DNA of 64,000 nt from Candidatus Peregrinibacteria bacterium HGW-Peregrinibacteria-1 (GTDB lineage Bacteria > Patescibacteriota > Gracilibacteria > UBA1369 > LOWO2-01-FULL-3), in contig PGYE01000001.1 in assembly GCA_002839505.1 (NCBI GenBank), positions 1 to 64,000 of the forward strand, given 5' to 3'. The notes beneath the pieces are model-generated. The model was not told the DNA's origin. It ran no database searches and worked only from the letters and a program-made list of their open reading frames with translations. Position numbers and translations under genes: made by a program. Below, piece by piece: positions 7,618-18,700 of this stretch; the first letter of the stretch is position 1; every line of letters begins with the position of its first letter.

Positions 7618-10092
7618 CTACATTATCCTTGTCATCAAGACGATCACCTTGGCAGCTTGTGCTCTTGTCAAATTATCACTCGGCCCAAAATTACCATCTC
7701 CATAACCGGCCACTATGCCCCATTCCACCGCAAAAGACACAAAGTCCGCATACCAAGCATTCTCACTCACATCAGCAAAAGATGCCTCCTCCCCAAAATT
7801 AAGTGCCATCTCCGAAGCGCGCAACATAATTACCAATGCCTCCGCTCTATTCACAGCATCATTAGGTCTAAAAGTACCATCAGCATATCCTGAAATATAA
7901 CCACCTGTCCTTGCGCTCTCTACATAAGGAGAAAACCAGTCATTCACACTGACATCAGAGAAAGACGAAACACTTGCCTCTTCCACACTAATTTCATAAG
8001 CCTCCATCACCATCTTCAAAAGCTCCGCCCTCGTAATTGAATCCTCCGGAGCAAAACTACCATCACCCTTCCCACTCACCACACCCTTCTCTCTCAACTC
8101 CTCCACAAACGACTCTGCCCAATGTCCACGAACATCCTCAAAACTCGCCACCACTGCTGAAGATTCTCCCGATCCAGCCGTCGCTCCACCATCCTCATTA
8201 CCAGCTGCATTACCGCCTCCCGTACTTCCAGAATTACCGATAATCAAAATACCGCTACCTCCACCAGTCGCCCCGACAGGAGTCGCAACCGCCGCAGAAA
8301 CAACACTAGAATTAACCACTCCATCATTAGCTACCACATACACACAATATGTACCGCTTTCACCAGGCAAGTCTGTACCAAAAGCCCATGTCGCAACTAC
8401 TTCATTATCAGCCACCGCAGTACTAACAGCCGTAACCACATTATCAACTATGACCAAATCGCCACTGCTATCGCTAGCCGCACTGATTGTCGCAACATTT
8501 TGAAAATCATAATCTCCACAAGCTCCCTCATGATAATAGTAAGACAAGCTAACATCATCATCATCCTGATCATTCACCTCGACAGACACATTAACCGACT
8601 CCGCACCACTCAAAAAACTGGCACTGATAGCGCTCAAAACCGGAACACCATTTGAATAAATCCAAAGTTCTGAACCATTCACACCATCATCAGCAAAAAA
8701 GTACAAAGCTCCATCTATCACAGTAAGCCAGTTCAGAGAAGCACTTCCTGCTCCTTCAGCTATGTCCTCTACCATCATGGTACCCGCATCAGTACCATCA
8801 GTAACCCATAATTCGTGACCATTAGTACCATCATTAGCAGTAAAATACAAGTAACCATCGAACTCAGTAAAGAGCCCTGGATTCCCACCAGCTGCGCCAG
8901 GATTGATATCCTTTAACATCACTGTCCCATCTTCTGTACCATCAATAACCCATACTTCATAGCCATTCACTGAATCATCCGCATAAAAATATAATTTTCC
9001 ATCAAACTCCACAAAATCACCAGGCAAAGAACCACCAGCTCCCTCAGTAATATCCTTCATAAGATTAGTACCACCTTCGGTACCATCAGACACCCATAAA
9101 TCATCACCATGCACCCCATCATCAGCACCAAAATATAGCTTGTTATTCAATACACCTAGCTCAAACTCATTAATATCAGAGCCAGAAGCCCCGACATTAA
9201 TATCCTTCACCATCATCGTACCTATCTCAGTCCCATTAGTAACCCACAGCTCATCACCATGCGTCCCATCATCCGCAGCAAAATAGACCTTATCCCCTAT
9301 GTTCACATAAAGATCCGACCGAAAAGCAAAGTTCCCAGCCTCACTATGACCAGCACCAGGATTAATATCCTTCACCATCCCCGCAGTGTCCAAAGCAATA
9401 TCATATTTCCATAACTCGCGACCATTTGTACCATCATTAGCATAGAAGAATATAAAACCATCAACATGAGTAAGTGTTGAGCTCCATAGCGTTGAACCCA
9501 CTCCATGACCAGCTCCAGTATTTATATCTACAACCATACCAGTTCCAGGTACGGTTCCATCAGTAACCCACAACTCCATTCCATCTGTCCCATTATCAGC
9601 AGCAAAATACAAAGATGATCCCACTACAAGCATCTTCGGAGACAAAGAAAGGGCATGCGCTGTAGCATCACCTACATTGATATCCAAGAATAATGATGTT
9701 CCGGGCCCCGTACCATCAGATACCCATAATTCTCTGCCATTGACACCATCATCTGCCTGAAAAAACAGTTTGCCATCAAAAACAGTGATACCACTAATAT
9801 CTGAACCATTAGGCCCTACATTAATATCCTTCACTATATTGGTGCCCCCCTCTGTGCCATCAGATACCCATAACTCATTCCCATTCACTCCGTCATCAAC
9901 TGTAAAATATACCTTATTATTAAGCTCCACCATGTTAGCATAACCCGTCAAGGAGCTCCCCGCTCCCACATTAATATCCTTCACCATGGCCACCCCCAAA
10001 GAGGCCGCCATTACAGAATTACTCACAAACAAAGCCGAGATCGCCATGGCGGCCACCCCTTTTCGCACTAGCCTTAAAACAAATAATTTCAT
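7618..10092 (-). CDS. Secreted ELWxxDGT-repeat protein with three SLH domains
   Basis: An 824-residue surface protein. Residues 1-29 form a signal peptide (basic start, hydrophobic core, VMA-A cleavage site). About eight ELWVxDGTxxGTxxxKDINxG repeats with a period near 50 residues cover roughly 65-505; the fourth is degenerate (ELWKYDIALDTAG) and the last is a half repeat. They fit the TIGR04534 ELWxxDGT family, probably a beta-propeller. A beta-sandwich-like region with two Cys follows, then a Gly/Ser-rich linker, then three SLH domains (about 650-824; for example SFSDVSVNDWFSPYVESA) that anchor proteins to secondary cell-wall polymer. It is likely an S-layer-associated or adhesive protein. 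Val/Gly/Asp richness reflects the G+T-rich coding strand. Confidence 0.9.
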   Translation of the reverse strand: MKLFVLRLVRKGVAAMAISALFVSNSVMAASLGVAMVKDINVGAGSSLTGYANMVELNNKVYFTVDDGVNGNELWVSDGTEGGTNIVKDINVGPNGSDISGITVFDGKLFFQADDGVNGRELWVSDGTGPGTSLFLDINVGDATAHALSLSPKMLVVGSSLYFAADNGTDGMELWVTDGTVPGTGMVVDINTGAGHGVGSTLWSSTLTHVDGFIFFYANDGTNGRELWKYDIALDTAGMVKDINPGAGHSEAGNFAFRSDLYVNIGDKVYFAADDGTHGDELWVTNGTEIGTMMVKDINVGASGSDINEFELGVLNNKLYFGADDGVHGDDLWVSDGTEGGTNLMKDITEGAGGSLPGDFVEFDGKLYFYADDSVNGYEVWVIDGTEDGTVMLKDINPGAAGGNPGLFTEFDGYLYFTANDGTNGHELWVTDGTDAGTMMVEDIAEGAGSASLNWLTVIDGALYFFADDGVNGSELWIYSNGVPVLSAISASFLSGAESVNVSVEVNDQDDDDVSLSYYYHEGACGDYDFQNVATISAASDSSGDLVIVDNVVTAVSTAVADNEVVATWAFGTDLPGESGTYCVYVVANDGVVNSSVVSAAVATPVGATGGGSGILIIGNSGSTGGGNAAGNEDGGATAGSGESSAVVASFEDVRGHWAESFVEELREKGVVSGKGDGSFAPEDSITRAELLKMVMEAYEISVEEASVSSFSDVSVNDWFSPYVESARTGGYISGYADGTFRPNDAVNRAEALVIMLRASEMALNFGEEASFADVSENAWYADFVSFAVEWGIVAGYGDGNFGPSDNLTRAQAAKVIVLMTRIM

Positions 10093-10213
10093 AAATGTAT
10101 TGTTAAATATTTAAGTAAAAATAGCACAGGAGCCCGCCAGCTAGTAAATTTTATTTACAACTAGGTCGAGCTCCAGAAAGATACAATAATATTTCACTCA
10201 AAACAACCTATTA

Positions 10214-10528
10214 CTACCCAGTCCCCCACGGCGGACAAGCCCCATATTTTCCCTCTATCATATAACTTCTTTCATTTTGATCCATATCAATAGATGTAAT
10301 CCTATGCATCCGACCTGCTCTACTCACACCGCGTTCATCAATACCCTGCTCATCACTAAGTATCCTCTCCGCTTGCATCGCATTCATCTCAGCCAAATAT
10401 TGCAAGCTTCTCTCTATCCCCGCCCTTTCCTCATCACTAAGAACCGAAACACCGTCCGGAGACTCCGCCACGACCGCACCCGAAACTTCAATCTCATCAC
10501 TCACCTCACCTTTTTTATCCAAAGCCAT
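10214..10528 (-). CDS. Small hypothetical protein
   Basis: A 104-residue soluble, acidic protein starting MALDKKGEV; no family recognised. It has a predicted helical central part (SDEERAGIERSLQYLAEMNAMQAERIL) and ends with two aromatic/Pro-containing residues stretches around GACPPWGTG, with a single Cys. The open frame continues 29 codons upstream, but a near-consensus promoter lies exactly inside that extension, so the start at 10528 is preferred. The gene stands alone between the SLH protein and the HAD protein. Confidence 0.6.
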   Translation of the reverse strand: MALDKKGEVSDEIEVSGAVVAESPDGVSVLSDEERAGIERSLQYLAEMNAMQAERILSDEQGIDERGVSRAGRMHRITSIDMDQNERSYMIEGKYGACPPWGTG

Positions 10529-10552
10529 AAATTTTTTAGTTAAATTATCAAA

Positions 10553-10581
10553 TGTATAACCAACAGCGCTAAACTTGTCAA
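10553..10581 (-). promoter_or_regulatory. Promoter of the 104-residue hypothetical gene
   Basis: On the minus strand TTGACA (10581-10576), a 17-bp spacer and TATACA (10558-10553). Transcription would start near 10546, leaving a leader of about 18 nt before the ATG at 10528. This excludes the longer reading frame. Confidence 0.7.
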
Positions 10582-10708
10582 CACATTGCCTGCCCCAAAG
10601 TTTCGTGTATAACAATAATATGGTGTCACGGTCACAATCGGTCCATTAAAGTTACCCCAAATCATCCGACACCAACCAACAAATCAACCAAATATTAAAA
10701 TCTGAAAT

Positions 10709-11380
10709 ATGAACGCAAAATCAAAATTACATGTTGCCGTCGATCTCGACGAAGTTGTCGTCGATTGCCACAGATTTTTTATCGAATATTACAATGCCCG
10801 TCATCACACCAACTTCGATCCCGATGGAATGACCAGCTACAATTATAAACATTTCATGAAAGATCAAAGCACCGAAAAAATTGACACTACCCTCAATGAC
10901 TTTTACCAAACGCCTATGTTTCGAGATCTTCCCTTTCGCGAACACGCCCTCGAAGGCCTCCGAGCCGCATCTCAAGCCCCACATATCGCTGGCTTACATG
11001 TTGTTACCGCCAGAGGAGGAATTGCTATACCAAAAACATTTGAATGGATCGAGCAAAGAGCGGCCGGTATTTTCCGCAGTATCAATTTCAGCAAACCATT
11101 TGATCCAAACATCTCCGGCAAAAACAAAGGGGTAATATGTGAAGAACTCGGTTGTAATGCCTTAATCGACGACTCCATCGGTAATATCACTGAGTGCACA
11201 TCCCGAGGCATCGCTGGAATACTCGTTACTCAACCCTGGAATATCTCACACCCCACCACAAAAAAATACAATCCTTCAGGGCCGAATCCACTATCTCCCG
11301 CAGAAACAATCCGGGTCAACGGATGGTCAGAAATCTACAATCCCCACGGCACCGGAATTCTCAATCAAAAAATTGTTTGA
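10709..11380 (+). CDS. HAD-family 5'(3')-deoxyribonucleotidase-like protein
   Basis: A 223-residue HAD-superfamily hydrolase close to the NT5C/5'-nucleotidase group (PF06941). Motif I is VAVDLDEVVVD with nucleophile Asp12 and acid/base Asp14; motif II is the Thr of HVVTARGG; motif III is the Lys of KNKGVICEELG; motif IV is ALIDDSIGN. The helical cap between motifs I and II is typical. Likely activity is dephosphorylation of a nucleotide or another small phosphate. Its stop codon overlaps the -35 box of the rpoB promoter, so it is the last gene of its transcription unit. Confidence 0.8.
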   Translation: MNAKSKLHVAVDLDEVVVDCHRFFIEYYNARHHTNFDPDGMTSYNYKHFMKDQSTEKIDTTLNDFYQTPMFRDLPFREHALEGLRAASQAPHIAGLHVVTARGGIAIPKTFEWIEQRAAGIFRSINFSKPFDPNISGKNKGVICEELGCNALIDDSIGNITECTSRGIAGILVTQPWNISHPTTKKYNPSGPNPLSPAETIRVNGWSEIYNPHGTGILNQKIV

Positions 11381-11404
11381 CTAATCGAATAATACAGGTA
11401 AAAT
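11377..11404 (+). promoter_or_regulatory. Promoter of rpoB-ssb-rpoC
   Basis: TTGACT (11377-11382), 16-bp spacer, TAAAAT (11399-11404), followed by CTAACGGC. The same octamer follows the -10 of the rplC promoter and a close variant follows that of infA. Predicted start is about 11411, giving a leader of about 90 nt. Confidence 0.75.
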
Positions 11405-11438
11405 CTAACGGCTTAAAGGTCGCACACGGATGAGTTGA

Positions 11439-11484
11439 GGAAGCAAAAAGACCTGCCAGAGCATTACGCTTTTTGTTTACTTCC
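11439..11484 (+). promoter_or_regulatory. Hairpin in the rpoB 5' leader
   Basis: GGAAG-CAAAAAG (11439-11450) can pair with CTTTTTG (11469-11475) and, across a TTTA bulge, CTTCC (11480-11484). The stem ends 15 nt before the rpoB ATG and could affect ribosome access. Function is inferred from position only. Confidence 0.45.
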
Positions 11485-11499
11485 TTGACTTTTTAAACC

Positions 11500-14400
11500 A
11501 TGCCAAAGAACCCGACTGAAAAAAAATCTACTGCCACAAAACCGCAGAAGAAGAATTTAGTTATGTCTACTGACATCGAAATCAGTGACGACATGATTAC
11601 CGGTAAAACCAATCGCACACTCTACGCCCCTCAGATTGATGAAAAAATTACCATTCCAAATTTAATCGAAGTCCAACTCAACTCCTATAAGTGGTTACTT
11701 GAAGACGGTATCCGCGAGCTTCTCGATGAAATCACTCCAATCCAAGACTTCTCAGGAAAAAAACTCGAGCTTCGCCTACTTGACCACTCACTTGGAGAAA
11801 TCAAATACCCGGCTGAAATCGCCAAAAATAAAAACCAGACCTACGAAGCCCCGCTTAAAGTCCATGTCCAATTAATCAATAAAGAAACCGGAGAAATTAA
11901 AGAACAAGATGTCTTCTTAGGTAACATACCTTTGATGACACACCGCGGAACCTTCATCATCAACGGAATCGAAAGAGTCGTTGTCAGCCAAATCGTCCGC
12001 TCCCCAGGTGTCTTCTTCTCTCAAAATCCTGCCGTTCCCGGCATGAACTCCGCCAAAATAATCCCAAAGAGAGGAGCTTGGCTTGAAATCGAAACCGACA
12101 AAAAAGGAATTATTTCCGTCAAAATCGACCGTAAACGAAAAATACCTATTACATCCTTACTCCGTGTCTTTGGATTCGAAAGTGACAAAGAAATCCTTAA
12201 CCTCTTTAAAGACGAAATCACTGGACCAGAAAAAGATTACATCCTAAACACCCTTGAAAAAGACAGCGCCAAGACCGTCAACGAAGCTTACCAAAACATT
12301 TACAAAAAAATCCGTCCTGGAGATCTTGCTACAGCCGAAAATGCCAAGGCGCTGATCGACTCCATGTTCTTCGACTACCGTAAATACAACATGGGACCAG
12401 TTGCACGCTACAAGCTCAACAAACGCTTCGACCTTGCCACTCCAAATGATCGCGATCACCATGTTTTCCAAGTCGAAGACCTCGTCCTCATCCTCAAACA
12501 CCTCATCAACCTTAATAATGGCGAAGGTAAATCCGATGACATCGACCACCTTTCAAATCGCCGTATTAGAGCCGTTGGTGAACTAGTTCAAAACAAATTC
12601 CGAGTTGGTCTACTTCGTACCGACCGTATCGCCAAAGACAGAATGACCGTCATGGACCTTGAAACCGTCACCCCAACTCAGCTAATCAACTCCCGTCCAA
12701 TCACAGCTGCTCTCCGCGAATTTTTCGCCAGCTCTCAGCTTTCCCAATTCATGGACCAAACCAATCCCCTATCCGAACTGGAACACAAGCGTCGTCTTTC
12801 AGCCATGGGACCGGGTGGTCTTTCCCGCGAACGAGCCTCATTCGATGTTCGTGATGTACACCCTTCTCACTATGGTCGCATCTGTCCAATATCAACTCCC
12901 GAAGGACCAAACATCGGTCTCGTCGTACAACTGGCAAATTATGCCAAGGTCAACGACTACGGATTCATCGAAACTCCATTTAAAACCGTTGCCCGCACCA
13001 TAAAAAACAAATCCAAAGCTCTCATCGGCCACACCATCCGCGAAGCCGTCAAAGACGGAGCAAAAGTCATCGCCAAAGCTGGTGAAGTTATCGACGCCAA
13101 GTTAGCCGAAAAATTATCAAAAGTTAAAATCGACGAAATTCCAGTAGTACCATATGTAAGTGACGAAATCACCTACATGGATGCCGACCGCGAACAAAAT
13201 CTTGTCATCGCTCAAGCCAACTCCGACATCAACGCAATGCAAGAATTCACCAACACCAGAATCTCTTCTCGTAAAGAAGGTGAAGCCGCACTAGCCCATG
13301 TCAACGACATCACTCACATCGATGTCTCTCCAAAACAAATCATCTCAATCAGCACCTCACTCATCCCCTTCTTGGAGCATGACGACAACACTCGTGCCTC
13401 AATGGGTTCAAACATGCAGCGTCAAGCCGTATCTCTCATCAACCCCAAAGCTCCGATCGTCGGTACCGGTATTGAAGGTATCGCCGCTAAAAGTTCTGGA
13501 CAAGTCATTATGGCCGAACAAAAAGGAGAAGTATCTTATGTCGATGGAGGAGAAGTCACAGTCGTCTATGAAAATGGTAAACAAGTAACCTACAAAGTAC
13601 AAACATACCAAAGATCCAACCAAGGAACCTGTATTCACCAGCGTGTCGTAGTAAATAAAGGCGACAAAGTAAATAAGGGCGATGTCCTTGTTGATGGACC
13701 AGCAATCGAAGCAGGTGAATTGGCACTCGGACAAAATCTTCTCGTAGCATATATGTCTTGGGGTGGTTACAACTTTGAGGATGCCGTCATCATGTCAGAC
13801 CGTATCGTCAAAGAAGGTCTCTATGATTCCGTACACATCGAAAGTTTTACCGTTGATGTCCGTGAGACAAAACTAGGACCTGAAATTATAACTCGCGACA
13901 TCCCAAATGTTGGAGAATCAAAACTAAAAGATCTTGATCACGATGGTATCGTTCGTATCGGTGCCCGCGTCAACGAAGGCGACATCTTGGTTGGTAAAAT
14001 TACACCCAAAGGAGAAACCGAGCTCACCGCCGAAGAAAGACTTCTTCGAGCAATATTCGGTGACAAAGCCCGCGATGTCAAAGACACCTCTCTTCGACTT
14101 CCAGGAGGAGAAGGAGGAAAAGTTGTCGATGTTCAAGTATTCACAAAAGAAAATGGCGACGAACTATCTACCGGAGTCCTAAAACAAATCCGTGTTGATG
14201 TTGCCCAATCTCGCAAAATATCAGTAGGAGACAAGATCGCCGGAAGACATGGAAACAAAGGTGTCATCTCAATAATCGTCGCTCAAGAAGACATGCCATT
14301 CCTGCCTGACGGTACACCAATCGACATCATCCTCAACCCACTTGGTGTCTCCAGTCGTATGAACATCGGACAAATCCTCGAAACCCACATTGGATGGGCC

Positions 14401-15117
14401 GCCAAAGAACAACAAATAAAAGTAGCAACACCACCTCTTAACGGTATTCCTACCGAAGAGATTACCCGTCAGCTCAAAAAAGCCGGACTACCCGAGGACG
14501 GAAAAATCACCCTCTTCGATGGTAAAACCGGTGAACCATTCGACCGTCCTGTCACAGTCGGAGTTACCTACATCATGAAGCTTCACCACTTGGTCGAAGA
14601 TAAGATCCATGCCCGTTCCGTTGGTCCATACTCACTCGTTACTCAACAGCCACTTGGAGGTAAAGCCCAACACGGAGGACAGAGATTCGGAGAGATGGAG
14701 GTCTGGGCCCTCGAAGCCTACGGAGCTGCCCACACCCTGCAAGAAATGCTCACAATCAAATCCGATGATGTCTACGGAAGATCCAAAGCCTACGAATCAA
14801 TCGTCAAGGGCGAAATCATCCGCAAACCACGCGTCCCTGAATCATTCAATGTCCTTGTAAAAGAGCTCCAAAGTCTTGGTCTCTCAGTCAAACTACTTAC
14901 AAGTGATGATGTTGCCGATGTCGTCGATGAAAGTGAAGTACTCGAAGAAGATCCCGAAATCCGAGATGCAATCAGTGAGGAAATTATCGAAGAAATAGAG
15001 GAAGAAAGTGACGGCACCGACAGTCAATCCGGAGGACTGGAAGGAATCACCGAAGAAAACATTAAAGATTCAATTGAAGAAGCTGTGTCGGACTTAGATG
15101 AAGAAGAAGCCGCATAG
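11500..15117 (+). CDS. rpoB: DNA-directed RNA polymerase subunit beta
   Basis: A 1205-residue beta subunit of RNA polymerase. Recognisable conserved segments include the rifampicin-pocket stretch SSQLSQFMDQTNPLSELEHKRRLSAMGPGGL, ERASFDVRDVHPSHYGRICPISTPEGPNIGL, the MSWGGYNFEDAVIMSDRIV region, GEGGKVVDVQ, and KISVGDKIAGRHGNKGVIS. Because LSQFMDQTNPL and HKRR are intact, the pocket looks like a rifampicin-sensitive type, although that is inference. The first 25 residues are a Lys-rich extension and the last 70 are strongly acidic, longer than in E. coli. No rplJ/rplL genes precede it; it has its own promoter. ssb follows after 36 bp. Confidence 0.98.
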   Translation: MPKNPTEKKSTATKPQKKNLVMSTDIEISDDMITGKTNRTLYAPQIDEKITIPNLIEVQLNSYKWLLEDGIRELLDEITPIQDFSGKKLELRLLDHSLGEIKYPAEIAKNKNQTYEAPLKVHVQLINKETGEIKEQDVFLGNIPLMTHRGTFIINGIERVVVSQIVRSPGVFFSQNPAVPGMNSAKIIPKRGAWLEIETDKKGIISVKIDRKRKIPITSLLRVFGFESDKEILNLFKDEITGPEKDYILNTLEKDSAKTVNEAYQNIYKKIRPGDLATAENAKALIDSMFFDYRKYNMGPVARYKLNKRFDLATPNDRDHHVFQVEDLVLILKHLINLNNGEGKSDDIDHLSNRRIRAVGELVQNKFRVGLLRTDRIAKDRMTVMDLETVTPTQLINSRPITAALREFFASSQLSQFMDQTNPLSELEHKRRLSAMGPGGLSRERASFDVRDVHPSHYGRICPISTPEGPNIGLVVQLANYAKVNDYGFIETPFKTVARTIKNKSKALIGHTIREAVKDGAKVIAKAGEVIDAKLAEKLSKVKIDEIPVVPYVSDEITYMDADREQNLVIAQANSDINAMQEFTNTRISSRKEGEAALAHVNDITHIDVSPKQIISISTSLIPFLEHDDNTRASMGSNMQRQAVSLINPKAPIVGTGIEGIAAKSSGQVIMAEQKGEVSYVDGGEVTVVYENGKQVTYKVQTYQRSNQGTCIHQRVVVNKGDKVNKGDVLVDGPAIEAGELALGQNLLVAYMSWGGYNFEDAVIMSDRIVKEGLYDSVHIESFTVDVRETKLGPEIITRDIPNVGESKLKDLDHDGIVRIGARVNEGDILVGKITPKGETELTAEERLLRAIFGDKARDVKDTSLRLPGGEGGKVVDVQVFTKENGDELSTGVLKQIRVDVAQSRKISVGDKIAGRHGNKGVISIIVAQEDMPFLPDGTPIDIILNPLGVSSRMNIGQILETHIGWAAKEQQIKVATPPLNGIPTEEITRQLKKAGLPEDGKITLFDGKTGEPFDRPVTVGVTYIMKLHHLVEDKIHARSVGPYSLVTQQPLGGKAQHGGQRFGEMEVWALEAYGAAHTLQEMLTIKSDDVYGRSKAYESIVKGEIIRKPRVPESFNVLVKELQSLGLSVKLLTSDDVADVVDESEVLEEDPEIRDAISEEIIEEIEEESDGTDSQSGGLEGITEENIKDSIEEAVSDLDEEEAA

Positions 15118-15153
15118 TAAAATCCGTCCGCTAATTCACAATTAATCAATATT

Positions 15154-15675
15154 ATGAGAAGTGTAAACAAAGTAATAATCATCGGAAACCTAACCAGAGC
15201 GCCGGAACTTCGATCCACACCAAGCGGTCAACAAGTTGCCACCTTCGGAGTTGCCACCAATCGCGACTGGACCACAAGAGAAGGTGAGAAACGATCTTCC
15301 GCAGAGTTCCATGAATGCGTCGCTTGGGCAAAACTAGCTGAAATATGCGAAAAACACATTAGCAAAGGAACCCTCGTCTACATCGAAGGCTACCTTAAAA
15401 CTCGCAGCTGGGACGGTGAAAATGGCAACCGAAAATTCAAGACAGAGATTGTCGTTCAAGAACTAACCATTCTCAACAAAAAAAGTTTCGATGATGACAG
15501 TGATGACAACGAAGAAACTTACCACCAAGACAGCAGCCGCTCAGAAGACAATTTCAAGCCCGAAAGAATCACCACCCCAGATCCAGAACCTCAAGCTCCC
15601 GCCGCAGATTCTCAGCCCCCAGAAGATATAGACACATTTGATGATGATCCCATCAGTAAGGATCTCGGACTCTAA
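15154..15675 (+). CDS. ssb: Single-stranded DNA-binding protein
   Basis: A 173-residue SSB: an N-terminal OB fold (MRSVNKVIIIGNLTRAPELRSTPSGQQVATFGVATNR, then FHECVAWAKLAEICEKHISKGTLVYIEGYLKTRSW) and a long disordered acidic tail from about residue 112. It coats single-stranded DNA in replication and repair as a tetramer. The C terminus ends DDDPISKDLGL; it lacks the usual hydrophobic DDDIPF tip that docks partner proteins, although an acidic DDDP stretch sits eleven residues from the end. Its position between rpoB and rpoC is unusual. Spacing of 36 bp on both sides without a terminator implies cotranscription with the polymerase genes. Confidence 0.95.
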   Translation: MRSVNKVIIIGNLTRAPELRSTPSGQQVATFGVATNRDWTTREGEKRSSAEFHECVAWAKLAEICEKHISKGTLVYIEGYLKTRSWDGENGNRKFKTEIVVQELTILNKKSFDDDSDDNEETYHQDSSRSEDNFKPERITTPDPEPQAPAADSQPPEDIDTFDDDPISKDLGL

Positions 15676-15711
15676 TTATAAAATTTTAGCTAATTTACCT
15701 ACCCAAAGCAC

Positions 15712-18700
15712 ATGGATACAAATCAAACACAAGCTCATCAATTTAATTCGATTGCCTTATCAATCGCCTCTCCTGATGAAATATCATCTTGGTCACACGG
15801 TGAAGTTAAAAAGCCTGAAACAATTAACTACCGTACCCAAAAACCAGAACGCGACGGTCTATTCTGCGAAAAAATATTCGGCCCAACTAAAAACTACGAA
15901 TGTTACTGTGGGAAATACAAAAGAGCTCGTTACAAAGGAGTAATCTGTGAAAAATGTGGAGTTGAAGTCACTAGATCATCAGTTCGTCGTGAACGCATGG
16001 GGCACATTAAATTAGCCGTCCCTGTTACTCATATTTGGTTCTTGAGATCAACACCTAGTCGTATCGGACTACTTCTAGATCTTCCAATCAAAACCCTCGA
16101 ACAAGTGGTTTACTTCGCCGCCTACATCGTTTCCGAAGTTGACGAAACTGCCCGCCAAGAAGTACTAAGCCAACTCGAAGAAGAATACCGCTCAACCAAA
16201 AAGAAAATCCAACAAGAATTCAAGGAAAAAAGCCTCGAACTCGAAAAGCTCGACGAAGATAAAACTCGTCAAAAAGAAACTATCAACCTCGAGTCCGAAT
16301 ACGCTCGCAAAATTGAAGACCTCGACTTCCAAAACGGAGAGATCAAAGAAAACCTTGAAAAACTAGCTGTCGGAAAAGTTTACTCCGAGCTGGAATACCG
16401 AAAAATGTCCATGAAATACGGACACATCTTCAAAGCCGGAACCGGTGCCGAGACACTTCGCGACATCATCGGAAAAATCGACCTCAAGAAACTTATCACC
16501 GAGCTTGAAGAAGAAGCCAAAAAAAGCTCAGGCCAGAAGCACAAAAAAATCATCAAACGCATCAAGCTTGCCGGTAGCCTCTTGAAATCCGGCGTAAGCC
16601 CAGAATGGTTTATCATGACCATATTACCTGTTATCCCACCCGATCTGCGACCAATGGTCCAGCTCGACGGAGGACGATTCGCCGCATCCGACCTCAACGA
16701 CCTTTACCGTCGTGTTATCAACAGAAACAACCGTCTTCGCCGCCTAATGGAAATCGGCGCCCCTGAAGTAATCTGCCGAAATGAAAAGCGTATGCTCCAA
16801 GAAGCCGTTGATACCCTTCTAAACAACAGCGCCCGCCAAGGAAGAACCGCCTTCAACGCCGGTGACAAACGCAAATTGCGCTCACTTTCCGACATGCTAA
16901 AAGGTAAACAAGGACGCTTCCGTCAAAATCTTTTAGGTAAGCGTGTCGATTACTCCGGTCGTTCCGTTATCACCATCGGACCAAACCTAAAACTCCACCA
17001 ATGTGGTGTCCCAAAACTAATGGCAATCGAGCTCTTCAAGCCTTTCATCATGGGACGACTGATCAGAGATGGCTACGCTCACAACATTAAAAACGCCGAA
17101 AAACTAATTCAAGAAGGTAAACGCGAAGTCTGGGATATCTTGGAAGAAGTTACCAAAGACCATTATGTCCTCCTAAACCGCGCCCCAACTCTTCACCGTC
17201 TCGGTATCCAAGCCTTCCAGCCTATTCTGATCGAAGGTAAATCAATTCAAGTACATCCACTTGTCTGTCTCGCCTTCAACGCCGACTTCGATGGAGACCA
17301 AATGGCAATCCATGTACCTCTGTCAAAAGCTGCACAACAAGAAGCCAAAACATTAATGGTATCATCAAACAACCTCCTCAAACCATCTGCCGGAGAACCT
17401 ATCGTTACTCCAACGCAAGACATGGTATTGGGATGTTACTACCTCACAAAACTCACCTCCGGCAAAAAAGGTGAAGGCATGGTATTCACAAATGTCGAAG
17501 AAGCCGTATTGGCCTACCAGAGCGGGCATGTTGAGCTACAAGCAGCCGTAAAAGCCCGTCACGAAGGAGAAATTATCGAAACCACCGTTGGAAGATTGAT
17601 CTTCAACAGCTACCTACCAGAAGGTCTTTCATTCATCAATGAAAACATGGATAAGAATGAATTAAGCGAATTGGTGACCAGCTGTTATGAACTTCTCGGC
17701 GAAAAAGCAACTGCCCACCTAGTCGACAATCTCAAACACATCGGATTCAAATTCGCTACCAAATCTGGAATATCAATTGGTCAAGACGACATGATCATCC
17801 CTGATGACAAAGAAAAAATCGTCGAAGAAACATCTGCAATCGTTAAAGAAATCGGAAACTACTACTGGAAAGGTATCATCACCGATGACGAAAGATATCT
17901 CCACACCATCAAAGTTTGGTCTGAAGCAAAATCCAAGATTACTACCCGCATGATCAACTCCATTGACGAAGACAACAACATCTTCTACATGATCGACTCT
18001 GGAGCCCGTGGTAACTGGGGACAAATCACTCAGTTATGCGGAATTAAAGGACTCGTTGCCAATCCTGCCGGTAAAACAATCGAACTTCCGATTACCTCAA
18101 ACCTCAAAGAAGGATTCCAAATCCTTGAATACTTCATCGCGACGCATGGAGGTCGTAAAGGTAAGTCCGATACAGCCCTAAAGACTGCTGAAGCCGGATA
18201 CCTGACTCGTCGTCTAGTTGATGCCAATCAAGATGTAATCATCCGAGAACAAGACTGCAACTCCAACCAACCCCACACCATCACTCGTGCCGAATCCGAG
18301 CAAATCGGAGAACACTTCGAAACACGAATTTATGGTCGTGTCCTTGCCGTTCCACTTGCTGACCCAAAGACTGGTGAAATCGTCCAAGAAAGCAACACCA
18401 TCATTGAAAAAGAAACCATCAAGAAAATCAATGCCGTCGGAATCGACAGTGTTGAAGTAAGATCTGTCATGACCTGTAACACCGAAGGCGGAATCTGCGT
18501 CAAGTGTTACGGTAAAGACCTCGGTACTAATCGCCAAGTCCAAATCGGTACCGCAGTCGGAATTATCGCCGCACAAAGTATCGGTGAACCAGGTACACAG
18601 CTAACAATGCGTACCTTCCACATGGGAGGAGTTGCCGAAGGAAGCGATATCACGCAGGGTCTTAACCGCGTACAAGAGCTCTTCGAAGCCCGCACCCCAA

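Noticed and set aside
10529-10615. 29-codon upstream extension of the small hypothetical protein
   Set aside because: A TTGACA-17-TATACA promoter lies exactly in this stretch.
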